Positions 22,531 to 39,213 of a DNA stretch of 64,000 bases are shown one piece after another. The translations under genes were made by a program, and so were the position numbers. The stretch's first letter is position 1; each line of letters starts with the position of its first letter. This DNA is from Epiperipatus broadwayi (Eukaryota > Onychophora > Udeonychophora > Euonychophora > Peripatidae): NCBI GenBank assembly GCA_028023455.1, contig JAQFVV010012507.1:2896901-2960900 (forward strand), given 5' to 3'. The notes under the pieces are model-generated. The model made no database searches and was not told where the DNA came from. It worked only from the letters and a program-made list of their open reading frames with translations.

Positions 22531-23735
22531 ATTACATTGACACATTAAATTCAAAAAACATAAATAGCGAAGGCATAACTGATTGGACCAAGAAAGATAA
22601 AGGTTATGTCCAACTAATAAAATGGATAAGACATTGGTGGCCAATAAAATGCTTCAGAGAATTAAATATTGCCTGAGAAAGACTCTGTTTTTAATGGATG
22701 CATATTGCATAATGACCATGTATTGGTCCCTACTGAGGGCAATGTCAAAATTTTAAAACTATTGCTTCAAGGACATGCAGGAATTGTGCATGTGAAAGCT
22801 CTAACAAGATCATATGTGTGGTGGCCAAATTTGATAACTGAAATTGAAACTATTTTAAAAGAATGTGTAAGCTATCAACAGACAACTAAATTACCTCCTA
22901 AACAGTTTGAAACTTGGGAAATGCCTAGTTCTCTGTGATTGTGCATTCATGTAGACCATGTTGTGCCATTAAATGGACATTTAACACTGTTATTGATTAA
23001 TGCATATTCATGATGGACCGAGTACAGATTAGTTAAGCATACCACTGCCGAAAGTACATCCGAATGTTAAATGAATTGTTTGCTATGCACGGCAATCCGG
23101 AATCTATTGTAACTGATAATGGCTTGGGTTATATTCAAAAAAATTTATAAACTTTCTATAGTGACAGAGAGATAAAACACACTCTTATGCCTCCATACCA
23201 TGCCGAAAGTAGCAGTATAACTGAGCAAGGAGTTCAACATCTGAAATATATTCTAAAAAAAACTAAATTTGCAGAAACATGTCAGAAGCTTTGATACAAG
23301 CCATGTACACACAGCATTTTATTCTGAATATGACAACCAGAAAACATCCCTGGCTAAGTTATTATTGTGTTATGTCTTCCACACTCATCTGTCTCAACTG
23401 CTACCTAACAAAGCTAAGGTCTGACAAACTTTTCAAGCTAGGAAATTTTTACCTGGGGAGAGCATTTGGATATACGATGTGTTAAAACATAATTGGATTC
23501 AAGGAGTGGTTAAACAGTTATTATCGAAGCAAATTCATCTGCTTGATTGGCAAAATGGCAAAGCATTTAGAAAACGCATAAATCACCTTCGCCATCAATG
23601 CAAACACCCTAATTCAGATAATGATTTTGATGTTTTGCCTGAAACAAAGCTAAATGGGAGACCTGGAAATGAAACTGATCATGATAAGGTATTATACTTA
23701 AAAACACCTAAGGAAGAAGACGTGGAGTGTTAACT
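22531..23735 (+). pseudogene. Integrase, interrupted
   Basis: The zinc-binding part at 22669-22938 shows GHAGIVHVKALTRSYVWWP and then KECVSYQQ. The last cysteine of the H2C2 finger has become Tyr. The catalytic core is split by stops, but all three acidic positions are visible: HVDHV (about 22950), VTDNG (about 23110) and the glutamate in ITEQGVQHLK (about 23220). The C-terminal part is open at 23279-23733, with a shift around 23480. It ends 140 bases before the 3' LTR, and no chromodomain is recognised. Confidence 0.85.
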
Positions 23736-23874
23736 ACTGCAGGAACATACATGCGTCCCAGATGGAGATGGAGTGAACATACTCAGGGTCTCCAAAGTAT
23801 TCCAACTGCCAGTTAAGTTTAAGGATTTTATTTTGAATTAAAGGCACCATTTATTTCTAGAGTGGGAGAAGGAC

Positions 23875-24345
23875 AGCTGTGTATTTGTAAATTAGTGAAC
23901 TGAAATTTCACGTACCTGTGTCAATACTCTAGTAAATAAATTTAAAGAGCGTGCTGCAGTTGATTCTTGCTCCTGAAGGAGATGCTTGATAAACTTATGA
24001 GGATAAAATAGTGCAGTATCTTATTCTCCCTCTCGCTCAGTCCAGGATTTTCCAGTATGGAACTGATATAAAAGGTATTGAAATAATTAATAGGATTCTG
24101 TGACAAAGCCATAAGTGAAAAATGGCTGAAGAGATAAGGTCTGAACATGTACAGGTAAACTTTTGAACTTTATAGCATTGTGCAAGATTTATTGTATTTG
24201 CTCGATCAGCTAATATGTAAAATATTTGTGTTTTTATACTATTTAAATATAAACTAAAATTATATAAAATGTCAAGTATATGCTCATTTTATTTTTTATG
24301 CCATCTGACTGGTTTTCTGAAAAGTAGAAACCCTCAGACATAGCA
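23875..24345 (+). repeat. 3' LTR
   Basis: About 471 bp, starting AGCTGTGTATTTG (first two bases decayed from TG) and ending GACATAGCA. It carries an extra AAAGTAGAAACCCT segment near its end compared with the 5' LTR. Confidence 0.9.
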
Positions 24346-24350
24346 GTCAT

Positions 24351-25411
24351 TATTAAAGAAATATCGTCCCAGCATATTCACAATATAAAAGATCATATCT
24401 GAGATATTAGATTACAATAAAAAAAATACATCATTATTGTATTAATGCTATCTAAAATATAAAAGTATTGGGTAAGATGATGTACATAAAATTCCTTTTA
24501 CATTGCCGTGTCCTAAAATGCATAAACACATTTTTACATCCATGCATTTATTTTTTTATGTTATATAACCCCGAGATAGATCATTAATCATCTTTATATA
24601 TAAATTACTAGTCTCTGTTTTAAATACAGATTAAGTTACTCTTAGTTTTTATAGTAAAAAACAATATATTTATAAGAATTTTTATTATTAAATAGAATAA
24701 GATTTAGAGTACACTTATTATAAAATATTGGAAAATGTATTTATTGTTTTATTAAATGTTAATTGATTATTAATGTGTAGAATAGTTTTAACTCATGTGG
24801 AATGCAAATTAAGTTTCGGATTGCAGTCACACTTCCTTTTCCACATTATCGATCTTAGCCCTTTCACTCATATTTTCCATAATATTGCTACAGAGATCGT
24901 AACCGATCTGGTCTTTTGTATGGTTTCAATATACATATATAAAATAATATTTTTGTTTGACTAGGTGTTACAATGTGGATATAAATTATGCAATTTATTA
25001 TAAAGTATAAATTTGGTAACATTGATGTATTAAATATATTTCACTAATTGCTAAAAGATTCAAATTCGAAAAAAAAATTGCTTATAATTACAAAAGTCTG
25101 AGTATTATCTATGTCTTAATACTCAGATATTTCAAATCTTTAGCTCTGCTAATCATCACTTGTCAAAGATTATCAATCCACTGCTAATAGACTAGAATTT
25201 CTGTTGTATTGCATGCTTATTGAGAAAGATGATTTTCTAAGATTTTACATATGGGAAAAGTCTACCAACATCAAAAGAAATGATTGATTACAGATATTTG
25301 TCAGATATATTATTCAAAGTATTACCTTTACATAAATATGTAAAGACATATATGTATACATATGAATGCCGGTGAGTTGATTACAAATGGTTATAAAAGT
25401 AAATATTTGAA
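24351..25411. other. AT-rich stretch with one small coding-like patch
   Basis: Mostly featureless. On the minus strand, about 24825-24920 reads as GYDLCSNIMENMSERAKIDN followed by VEKEV and a stop. This is helix-like and unlike random AT-rich translation, but too short to identify. It may be an exon or transposon fragment. Confidence 0.25.
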
Positions 25412-25549
25412 AACCAGGCAATTTTCACAAACCTGGAGCTTAATTGTAAGTATAGGGGATTTGAACACAGACTTTCAAGCACCTTTCAACTACTCACACT
25501 ATCTCATATAACTGATACACATGACCACACACATGTAGAAAAGATAAAT

Positions 25550-25610
25550 AATCACCAATATATGTATTTCATGCTAAACCAGCACTCACCAGTTGATACA
25601 GATCATCATC
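25550..25610 (-). ncRNA. Decayed hammerhead, left arm of palindrome A
   Basis: Homologous to the intact 51.0-kb motif. The conserved box reads CTGGTGA instead of CTGATGA. Stem II GTGCT/AGCAT is nearly closed and GAAA is kept. Predicted inactive because of the box change. Confidence 0.7.
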
Positions 25611-26265
25611 TCTTACACACATATATATAATCAGTGCTCAGTTTTATATTAAGACAGCAAATCTTATTTTTTAAATGAACAGATCTCAATATACTCCAAC
25701 CTTCAACTTTTCAGCTATCCATATCATTGAAAATCTGATGGTGAAAACCCAAATCCCATACTGATGCCAATATTATTGCCATGCCCATGTTGACCCCAAT
25801 TCACCCTGACTCCTCATGCATAGGACCCCATCCATTTAAACACATAGAAGAGAGATGGGCCAGGATACAAGCTTGATATGTAAATATTTGAAAGTCTAGG
25901 TTCAAATCCCCTATACTTACAATTAAGCTCCAGGTTTGTGGAAGACTGCCTGGTTTTCAAATTTTGAACCCAGACTTTCAAATATTTACACATCAAGCTT
26001 GTACCCTGTCCATCTCTCTTCCATGTGTTTAAATGGATGGGGTCCTGTGCATGAGGAGTCAGGGTGGCTTTGGGTCAACATGGGGATGACAATAATGTTG
26101 GCATCAGCATGGAATTGGGGTTTTCATCATCAGATTTTTAATGATATGGATGGCTGACAAGTTGGAGGTTGGAGTAGCTCGAGTCCTGTCCATTTAAGTA
26201 AGAAGATTTGCTGTCTTAATATAAAACTGAGCACTGATTATATATGTGTGTGTGTGTGTGGGAGA

Positions 26266-26325
26266 TGCTCTGGACCAACTCGTGAGTGCTGGTTTAGCAC
26301 AAAATACATATATTGGTGATTATTT
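26266..26325 (+). ncRNA. Decayed hammerhead, right arm of palindrome A
   Basis: The box reads CTCGTGA, stem II GTGCT/AGCAC is intact, and the following GAAA is AAAA (core G12 lost). Predicted inactive. Confidence 0.7.
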
Positions 26326-26425
26326 ATCTTTTCTGCATGTGTGTGGTCATGTGAGTTTTATGAGTAGTGTGGATAGCTGAAGAGTGCTTGAAAGTCTGGG
26401 TTCAAATCCCCTATACTTATAAAAG

Positions 26426-29400
26426 TAAAACAAATGAAACAAAAAAATTTTTTTTAAACAATCATCATTTTTCCTACTATTTTATTCATCTTTAACTCTA
26501 CTGTCTTTTGTTGTTACCTTAATCACTTGCATATTGTTTTAATTATTTCGTCATAACAAATAGCTTGATGCAGCAAATCATTATTAACTATAAACATATA
26601 CAAGAGACTCTAAATTAAACTGCAAAAACTATAAATATATTGTATTGTGGTAAATAATACAAGATGAAGAAATAATGAGTATATTACCATTTACTTATAT
26701 AACAAACATCAATAAAAAAACCGAAATAAAATATACATGTACTTCACATGTATAGAAGGATGATGGATAACTTTTGTTCTGCAGGTATAAAAGATTATGG
26801 TACGTTGATTGGGGCTTGAAATCATGGATATCCCTAAGACAACTAACATTTAAATAGTGTCAGATTAATAAATTGAATGCATGATATTTAACCAATTCCT
26901 TAATAATCTAAGGTATACCTTGACATTAGTTTAATTAGAGTTTAAATACAAATTACTGCCAACTCTTTTAGTTGGACAAATTTGACTTACTAATTTCCGA
27001 AACTATCAAGGCAAAACACTAAAAAAATATCTGCTTTATCAATCATTAACCTGTTTTATAAAATCATTAATTTTACATTCCATGATACATGTGTGAGACA
27101 CTGACATTAAATAATCTTATTCCATGTGTTTTAATTATCCCTAAATGAATGATGTGACTCTACTTAGGAACTATTTCATACATAAATAATCTATAGGAAA
27201 GTGCAACCAAGTTAAGATTCAGCATAAATATAAGTTAATCACATCTACAAGTGAACACAATGTGAAATGATCTATAGATTCTGCCATTTTCATAGTTAAA
27301 ACAGAACTTCAAGTATGCTGCAAAAATATATAAATAATTCATTGATATACTAGACTATAAGAACGGATACTCTGTAAATATTAAAATATATACATGGTAT
27401 GCCAGTCTTTGTGTGGACATATAAGAGTGAAACAAACTATATCAAGTATACATCTATAAGCATCTAGCAGAAAACATTCATCTACTAAAATAACTAATAT
27501 TGGAAGAAAATGGAAATCTCTTATAAAATCTTAAGTCATTTGCTTGGAAGTTAACACTTCACATATCCCAAACATGGAACTGCATTCTCACGTGTCACAT
27601 AAGTGATCACATGTCACATCACACATACTACTGAATCTCTCCCTCAACCATAGTTTAGAATTTACAATAATTAAAATAAATAATTCATTCAGATAAGCCT
27701 TGGGTCCATCAAAAGATTATTAATATGAATTCACACACTCTTTCTAATATTGTAGATTTGCAATTTAATATAATTAGCCATTAAAGATAATGAACTAAAT
27801 TTAAATTCATCAGCACTTGCTATGACTTTTTTTAAAAAAGTGAAAAATTTCTATCATTGCTATTGTGAAATCTTTATTTTAAAAAATTCTTATCATATGT
27901 ACTACAGATGAATTTTCTCATTCTCTTGTTTTATATATTTTATTAACTAAATTTTAAATTTACCCCTAATTGCCTAACCTTACATATGAATACATACTAA
28001 TAAACAAAAACTAATCAAAATAAAATAAAATATGGGTAACATCACAAGGGGGGTGAGACATTTAAACAATTAATAATTTTCACTACTATCTTTATAAAAC
28101 GAAATTGATAGGGTTAACTTGTTTATAAAGTATATTTATGGGAATGATGCCCTATTGCTCAATAATATATATATATATATATATATACTCTCATAGAATA
28201 TAAGGAACGAATTAGAGACAATCTATTACTAATTATAACAATAGAAAATCGCATGCACAATATAACTATAAAGAAACATGTAATCATAATGAAGACATTT
28301 GCTCAAGATAATAGTTATATACTAAATTAATACAAAATATATAAGTTTTTTTCCCTATGGCAAGAGTTTATGGTTATAGTTCGAATGATCAATATTTACG
28401 TGTAGGAGTGATGGGTTTAGGACATAAGCCATGTTTCTGAGTAGGTTGTGGAGCTTTTCTAGAGATTATTATCTTCCACAGAATTCCTTTGATATATTAC
28501 CTCAGACCAAGTTTTAAATTACGGAACATCTTTATTCCATGTTTTTTTTAAAACTTCATTCAACAGGACATTTTTGAAACACTTTATTTTGTGGGTGGAA
28601 CTTTTTAGTTTAGAAAATATTTGTTGGCTTTTATTAATTTAGTTAAAACTTGCATTATAGCAGAAATATTTACTGAACATCATATTCTATCAGGACTTTT
28701 TGGTAACTTTATGGTAAATATATGACATTTTTCTTATACATTACTAAGGGAGGTACTTTTTAAAATAATAAGTGAATGACTGTTGTTTAGTAACAATGAC
28801 AAAGACTTTATACTGGAATGCATTCTAGGAACAACCGATTAGGAGGGATTAGTAGTTTATCTCATTATTTTATGTATTGTTATTTCTGGCTTTCCAGGCA
28901 TAGCTTACAGTGGTGACTGACTTGAAGATCCTAATATTTGTTTTACTAATGTTTTGTATTAAATCTAAACAAAAGGTTTCCAAATGATCCTTTAATTAAG
29001 AGTTTTCTAAGAATTTCTCTGATAAAAGATTTTGAGGAATTAATTAAACTTTTGCTACAATGAGTTTATCTTATCTGTATAAAAAAAAAAAAATGTTTTC
29101 TTATCCCTCACCCCATGAAATTTATTCTTCTGGTTGTCTACTGTTTACATATCAATTCAATACACTTTAGTAGTTTTATACATATTTTTACAAAATTAAA
29201 AATTTACTGCATAGACGGTAAAATTAACAGAAAAAAAATATTCTGCTAAGTTTTTAATTTAAAATGAAAAAAGATGGTTTTTTTTTAACTAAACCAGATA
29301 TAAATTGACTTCCATTCTTTTAATTTAAATTTTAATAAAGTTCAACTAAAGAAAATTGGATAAAAATAAAAATATAACTATTTTAAAATGTTTTCTCTTT

Positions 29401-29699
29401 TTTTTTAAAGAAATCCAATTTTGATTATTACATGTGGCTCACTTAGTATATATATTTAATACTTAATACTCAAATAATGTAGACTAAAATGAAACAACCA
29501 AAGTAAAGTGAATTGAATATATTATATGTTTAAAAGTATCTCATGTGGGTCCATTCATGCCCACATACATACTGATAGTTTTAGTTGAAAATCATTAAAA
29601 ATGAAACAAATATATAAATACACATATATTTAGCTTCGGTGTAATAATCTGTTGTATTACAGCTGTTTTGTTTTTGTATGTAATATATTTGTTTGCTAT
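26426..29699. other. AT-rich stretch without gene
   Basis: No supported gene. A (AT)n microsatellite lies at about 28166-28187. Stops are dense in all frames. Confidence 0.5.
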
Positions 29700-29853
29700 A
29701 TATATATGAAAAAGAAAAACAAGTTTTATATACGTAAAAACCTGCTATCGCTTGTATTAATGATCAATAGATGGAGCTTTACCAAGACCTCCAAACAAGC
29801 GTATTCTGTTTACATAAACGTCAGAGTCAATATTCACTGTCTCTTTCATTTTG

Positions 29854-29913
29854 CTCCACCCTCAGATCAGCTGATTTGAAGCTGATTTGCTCTCATCAGT
29901 GAAGGGATAGGAG
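29854..29913 (-). ncRNA. Type I hammerhead, family 3 array 1, copy 1
   Basis: Read on the minus strand. Box CTGATGA is at 29893-29899. Stem II is GAGC/GCTT with loop AAATCA. Stem III is the palindrome ATCAGCTGAT, with triplet AUC and cleavage between 29865 and 29864. The stem I inner helix is CCTTCA with TGAGGG (one G-U), then an internal loop, with outer helix CTCC/GGAG. The core GAA has changed to CAA, so this copy should be inactive even though stem I is fully paired. Confidence 0.8.
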
Positions 29914-30270
29914 TTATAAAACTAGACCTAAAAACTGACTCCAAGCGTTTATGCAAAACGTTTCTATCAGTTTGCATGCATGAATTTTTTAGACACGTTA
30001 ATGTCTTCAAACTCAGCCTATCAAACAAGATAGTTATATGGGTCTGATTTCAGTTCAGTTTCTCCACATAGTAAAAGTTTCTGCAATCTATATCATTGCA
30101 AGAAAACTTTAAAGGTACATTTATGAAAAAGAAAAACAAGTTTTATATACGTAAAAACCTGCTATCGCTTGTATTAATGATCAATAGATGGAGCTTTACC
30201 AAGACCTCCAAACAAGCGTATTCTGTTTACATAAACGTCAGAGTCAATATTCACTGTCTCTTTCATTTTG

Positions 30271-30330
30271 CTCCACCCTTAGATCAGCTGATTTCAAGCT
30301 GATTTGCTCTCATCAGTGAAGGGATAGGAG
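30271..30330 (-). ncRNA. Type I hammerhead, family 3 array 1, copy 2
   Basis: Minus strand. CTGATGA at 30310-30316, stem II GAGC/GCTT, intact GAA, stem III ATCAGCTGAT, cleavage expected between 30282 and 30281. The stem I inner helix has one mismatch (TAAGGG instead of TGAGGG); outer helix CTCC/GGAG is kept. The catalytic core is complete, so residual activity is plausible. Confidence 0.85.
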
Positions 30331-30839
30331 TTATATATATATTAACCTTTCATTTTTAAAAATTTAAATCAATTTACTTTAAGTATGAATACCCAAGTAA
30401 AATCTGATTAGTTTTGATGTGTAAAAATTTAAAATGAAACTTTAATCAAAAAACAAATTGTAATTTTTTTTTCTTTTACATGCCAACTAAATTATTCCAG
30501 AGATATTACTGTCAGATTACCTTTCCTATCATAAGTTAAACCTTCAATTTCTATTTGTTTTATTATTTAAAAAAATGAGTTTGATTGAAATTCACTATGT
30601 AAAGTATTAAAAAGTTAAAAACATATAGAAAAATTTTAAACTTAGTGTCAGAAAAGACACAGAATTGACTAAATCAAGTTATTTTTCTTTTAATATGTCA
30701 AGACAGTATATTAAGAGTATTTTATTCTTAATAGCTATTTTGCTAGAAGCTTTGATGAATCAAAAGTTAAATTTTCTTGAATAGATTATTAATTGGTGAA
30801 AGCAAATGTCTATATTTGGGTATAAATGTTTATATATGT

Positions 30840-30945
30840 TATAAATTTGCAGGATGAAATAATGTAATAAAAGTTTTAATATTTTTTTTAGTCACATATC
30901 AAATAGCATTGAAAATCTGACAGTGTTAATGCCTAAATTATTTTT
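30840..30945. repeat. AT-rich dispersed repeat, copy 3
   Basis: Shares GATGAAATAATGTAATAAAA and CACATATCAAATAGCATTG (followed by AAAATCTGACAGTGTTAATG) with the copies near 9.1 and 9.5 kb. Confidence 0.55.
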
Positions 30946-31002
30946 TAACACCTAATGACTATATATATTCATTGAAAATATAAGCGCTACTCAAATGATT
31001 GT

Positions 31003-31160
31003 ATTTATATATTGGACTTTTTCCATCATCTAATATTAGTAAGAATGTCTTTAGAAAAATTTAACTTTATTTAATTTGGAATATTTAAATAAAGTTATTT
31101 TTTTCTAAAGACATTGAATACATATATTAGATGATAGAAATAGTCCAATATATAAATATA
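31003..31160. mobile_element. Small fold-back MITE
   Basis: An almost complete palindrome of about 158 bp. TTTATATATTGGACTTTTTC is mirrored by AATAGTCCAATATATAAATA at the right end, and TCTTTAGAAAAA by TTTTTTCTAAAGA nearer the centre. It is non-coding. The superfamily is unknown, and target duplication is not definable in this AT-rich context. Confidence 0.75.
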
Positions 31161-31249
31161 ACTAAAACACCTTCATCACAAACTTCCTGGAAAACACTGC
31201 TGAAATGAAATTAGTTTATTTTATTTTCTCATGGCAAATCAAATGTTAA

Positions 31250-31335
31250 TATGATAATTTGCAACATGAAATATAATAAATTATTTTTATCGTATATTAA
31301 ATAACATGGAAAATCTCAGTGTTAGTTTTAGTTAG
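31250..31335. repeat. AT-rich dispersed repeat, copy 4
   Basis: GATAATTTGCAACATGAAAT, AATAAATTA and AAATAACATGGAAAATCTCA align with the other copies of this family. Confidence 0.5.
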
Positions 31336-32048
31336 ACAGTAAAATGTGGATGGAAATAAGTTAAAATTTCTATACCCCCAAATTGATAAATTTGATAGTA
31401 ATGCTTTCTTTTTCATTCTTTTTCACATATCGTTTTGGAAGGCTATTAGAATGATACTTTTAGTAAATAGAAGGATTTTTAAAAGTTGCCTTATCTTCTT
31501 TTTTAACCTATATAAATATCAAAAGCAAAACAAGGTTTACAATAATAGCTAACTATCAATTCATAATTAAACGAATATCCAAAATTAAAATGAAAAAATT
31601 CACTACCAATGATTTCTCTTTTGTTACTTTGCACTTGAGAAGTCTGCTTTTGTAGGGAAATTATTAGTAGTGAAATTTTTAATTAATATAAATTTGTATA
31701 ATTAGTTTTATATATTGCGATATTTCAAATTCAGTCCAAATATGGCATTATTCTGCACTACAAGTTGTCCTATCTTTGAATAAAGAGTTAAATTAATAAT
31801 CCATAGAATAAAAGACTGAGATATATGATAAAAAAAAGAAAAGAAACAGATTAAAAGATAACTATTTTAAGCAATAATTTATGTATCTAAGACAGGTGTA
31901 TCTGTTCAGTATTTCTCCGATTTCATTTTAAGAAATGGTTTAATGGAAGGTGTGTATTTCAGTAATTTAATTTATTAATTGGAAAAGAATATGAATATTT
32001 CAATGGTTAATACATTGTATAGGTTTAACATCTGCATTTATATGTGTA
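31336..32048. other. AT-rich stretch without gene
   Basis: Nothing supported. A short ORF at 31346-31552 is Phe/Ile/Lys-rich and looks random. Confidence 0.45.
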
Positions 32049-32149
32049 ATATATGCGCATTCGAACTCAGACTTTTACACAACCCACGACTCTTAGTGCC
32101 ATCTTATATTGCTGACCCACCTGGTCACACCCATGTTGAAAAGATAAAT

Positions 32150-32212
32150 AAACACCAATATATGTATTTTGTGTTAAACCAGCACTCATCAGTTGGTCCA
32201 GATTACCTTTCT
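32150..32212 (-). ncRNA. Hammerhead, left arm of palindrome B (core G lost)
   Basis: CTGATGA at plus-strand 32186-32192 (read on minus), stem II GTGCT/AACAC, then AAAA instead of GAAA. Stem I inner helix CCAA/TTGG is kept. Predicted inactive through the single core change. Confidence 0.75.
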
Positions 32213-32635
32213 TCACATATTTATACAATCAGTATTCACCTTTATATTAAGATAGACAATCTTCATACTTTAATAGACAGGCTTCAAACTGCTCCAACCC
32301 ACAACTCTTCAGCCTTCCATTTTATTGAAAATCTGATGATGGAATGTTCAAAGCCCACATTAGAGCCAAGGTTGCCATCCTACCCATGTTGACGTTTAGT
32401 CATTCTGATCCCTCATGTACAGGAGAATAATCCATTCATACATACATATATGAAATACATATGTGAGGGATGTATAAATGGATTATTCTCCTGTACATGA
32501 GGGGTCTACATGGGCTTTGAACCTTCCATCATCAGATTTTCAATGAAATGGAAGACTGAAGAGTTGTGGGCTGGAGTAGTTTGAAGTCTGTCCATTAAAG
32601 TATGAATATTGGCCATCATAATATAAAGCTGAGTA

Positions 32636-32690
32636 ATCTAGACCAACTGATGAGTGCTGGTTTAGCACAAAATACTTTATTGGTGATTAT
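32636..32690 (+). ncRNA. Hammerhead, right arm of palindrome B (core G lost)
   Basis: CTGATGA at 32647-32653, stem II GTGCT/AGCAC fully paired around GGTTT, then AAAA instead of GAAA. CCAA (32643-32646) pairs with TTGG after the predicted site. Predicted inactive by the core change. Confidence 0.75.
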
Positions 32691-32785
32691 TTATCTTTTC
32701 AACATGTATGTGATCAGGTTGGTCAGCAATATAAGATGGCACTGAGAGTTGTGGGTCATGTGAAAGTCTGAGTTCAGTGATTAAT

Positions 32786-37943
<5,158 letters not shown>

Positions 37944-37997
<54 letters not shown>
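37944..37997. repeat. (AT)n microsatellite
   Basis: About 27 pure AT dinucleotides. Confidence 0.95.
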
Positions 37998-37999
<2 letters not shown>

Positions 38000-39211
38000 G
38001 AATGAATGAGTTATATGTTTGTGATATTAATATATATGTGTATTAATAAATATTACAATTTAAGCTATAACTTGTGTATTTATTTGAATTATGAGATTCT
38101 TATAATTTCTGGGTTATTATTTATAAAAGCTTATTGATATTCATGAACGTATATTTTTAAAAGAAATAAAATAATAAGATTCGTAGGGCAGATAGGAAAA
38201 TTATAAAGATATATAAATGACATTTCTTTGTAAGATAACCTTGGCTTTGTTCTCCCAATAGACATTGTCTCCCAGACCTTGAGACTGAGCTAGTCTCGAT
38301 GAGGTACCCAAAAAAGGTCCACTGGAACCTTTTCTTTTGTTTTCAAGGGTATAATTCTTATTAATTGATAAGATTGGAACTTGAGATAGGACTTATTCCA
38401 TACTCATAAATATGCCTACTGGAAGCTTGGGTAATAACTTATTCTCACTCAAATTCTTAGAATAGGATTATGGATAGACTATTAAACAAGGTAATAATAT
38501 TCTGAGAACTTTTGGTATCATATTTCTCCTAAATGATTTATAAAAATTATACCCAAATAAAGTGTATAAAAGAATAATACATAGCATTTTACAATATCAT
38601 GAATATTTAAAATAATGATTATACCTGTTACTACAAAATAAAAAAGTCAATCTTAATATTTCTCGCATTAGGCAGGATACAGTCACTGGAATAAAGTTCT
38701 GAACTATTTTTCAGATTTTCAGGATATTATAAATTATCATAATATTATAAATTATCATATTTAACTTGCACACACAATAATTCATAAGACATGATAACAC
38801 AAAATATTTAAAGACACTAGTACAGATGCATATCACCATTCAAATTGATAAAATATCTTCAATGAACAAATATATATATTAAATATTTCAGTAGAATATC
38901 TTATGTTAAATTTCATATATCTTTTAAAATCACACATTTTTTAGTTTGTTAATGATATTAAACATTAAGCAGCAATTAATTCTTATATACATTTTATAAT
39001 AGAGATTAATTAAAATAATAATCAAGAAGAGCAAATGTTCTGGATCAATGAAGGTTAATGAGTTCAAAGATTACTTTTATACTAATATTTTAGAAGTGTT
39101 CCTAGTTTAATAATACATATTAGGATTTGAAGAGCAATAATTCTGGAATTGGAAATAATTTCAAAAAGCAAATTTCCATTGATATGTCTGGAATATATCC
39201 CTTTAATAGTA
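37998..39211. other. AT-rich stretch without gene
   Basis: A less AT-rich patch at 38230-38350 has no ORF or recognisable repeat. Confidence 0.45.
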
Positions 39212-39213
39212 TA

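Larger units (their letters stand above)
19475..24350 (+). mobile_element. Ty3/gypsy LTR retrotransposon, complete but inactive
   Basis: A 4.87-kb element with two LTRs (19480-19941 and 23875-24345) and a 5-base target duplication GTCAT at 19475-19479 and 24346-24350. The order gag, protease, reverse transcriptase, RNase H, integrase is that of Ty3/gypsy. There is no envelope gene. A polypurine tract, AGAGTGGGAGAAGGA, precedes the 3' LTR (about 23859-23873). No standard TGG-starting primer-binding site follows the 5' LTR, where GTGTCACAG is found instead. The LTRs differ at roughly one base in eight or nine over the part I aligned by eye, so the insertion is old. All ORFs are broken. Confidence 0.95.
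25412..26425. repeat. Family 2 palindrome A (inverted dimer, about 1 kb)
   Basis: The left arm (about 25445-25910) and right arm (about 25964-26422) are imperfect reverse complements. They share AAGATAAATAATCACCAATA, CTGAGCACTGATTATATAT and TTTAAATGGATGGGGTCCTG in opposite orientation. The hinge (25911-25963) also pairs with the outer left edge (25412-25445, ACCAGGCA...CCTGGAGCTTAATTG). The outer ends contain GGTTCAAATCCCC, an exact match to a tRNA B box, preceded by a tRNA-like CTTGAAAGTCTG. Each arm carries a decayed hammerhead (about 25550-25610 minus, 26266-26325 plus). There is no coding capacity; the short ORFs are reflections of each other. Confidence 0.9.
29700..30345 (-). repeat. Family 3 tandem array with hammerheads (retrozyme-like)
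   Basis: Two directly repeated segments, 29706-29918 and 30123-30335, are almost identical over about 213 bases and separated by about 204 bases, giving a 417-bp period between predicted cleavage sites (29864/29865 and 30281/30282). The spacer is the remainder of the unit: the array at 53.3-54.2 kb, reverse complemented, contains the same order of both parts. Each repeat ends in a hammerhead on the minus strand. TA-rich tracts border both ends. Two ORFs of about 70 codons in the repeated part are identical only because the DNA is. A monomer bounded by hammerheads with no coding capacity fits the known retrozyme organisation. Confidence 0.85.
32049..32785. repeat. Family 2 palindrome B (inverted dimer, about 730 bp)
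   Basis: The left arm (about 32053-32440) and right arm (about 32456-32779) are reverse complements; for example GGATTATTCTCCTGTACATG is mirrored around the centre, and CGAACTCAGACTTT is mirrored by AAAGTCTGAGTTC at the ends. It has the same blocks as palindrome A (CACCAATATATGTATTTTGTG, ACCAGCACTCATCAGTTGG) but lacks A's hinge, so the two dimers formed or rearranged independently. Each arm holds a hammerhead with a CTGATGA box. A 137-codon ORF in the left arm is not protein-like. Confidence 0.9.

Noticed and set aside
29652-30302. Two nearly identical ORFs of about 70 codons, looking like a duplicated gene
   Set aside because: They lie in the family 3 tandem repeat, overlap hammerheads on the other strand, and are not kept as ORFs in the 53-kb array.
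31979-32392. 137-codon ORF in family 2 palindrome B
   Set aside because: It covers the repeat arm including the antisense ribozyme; not conserved as an ORF in palindrome A.
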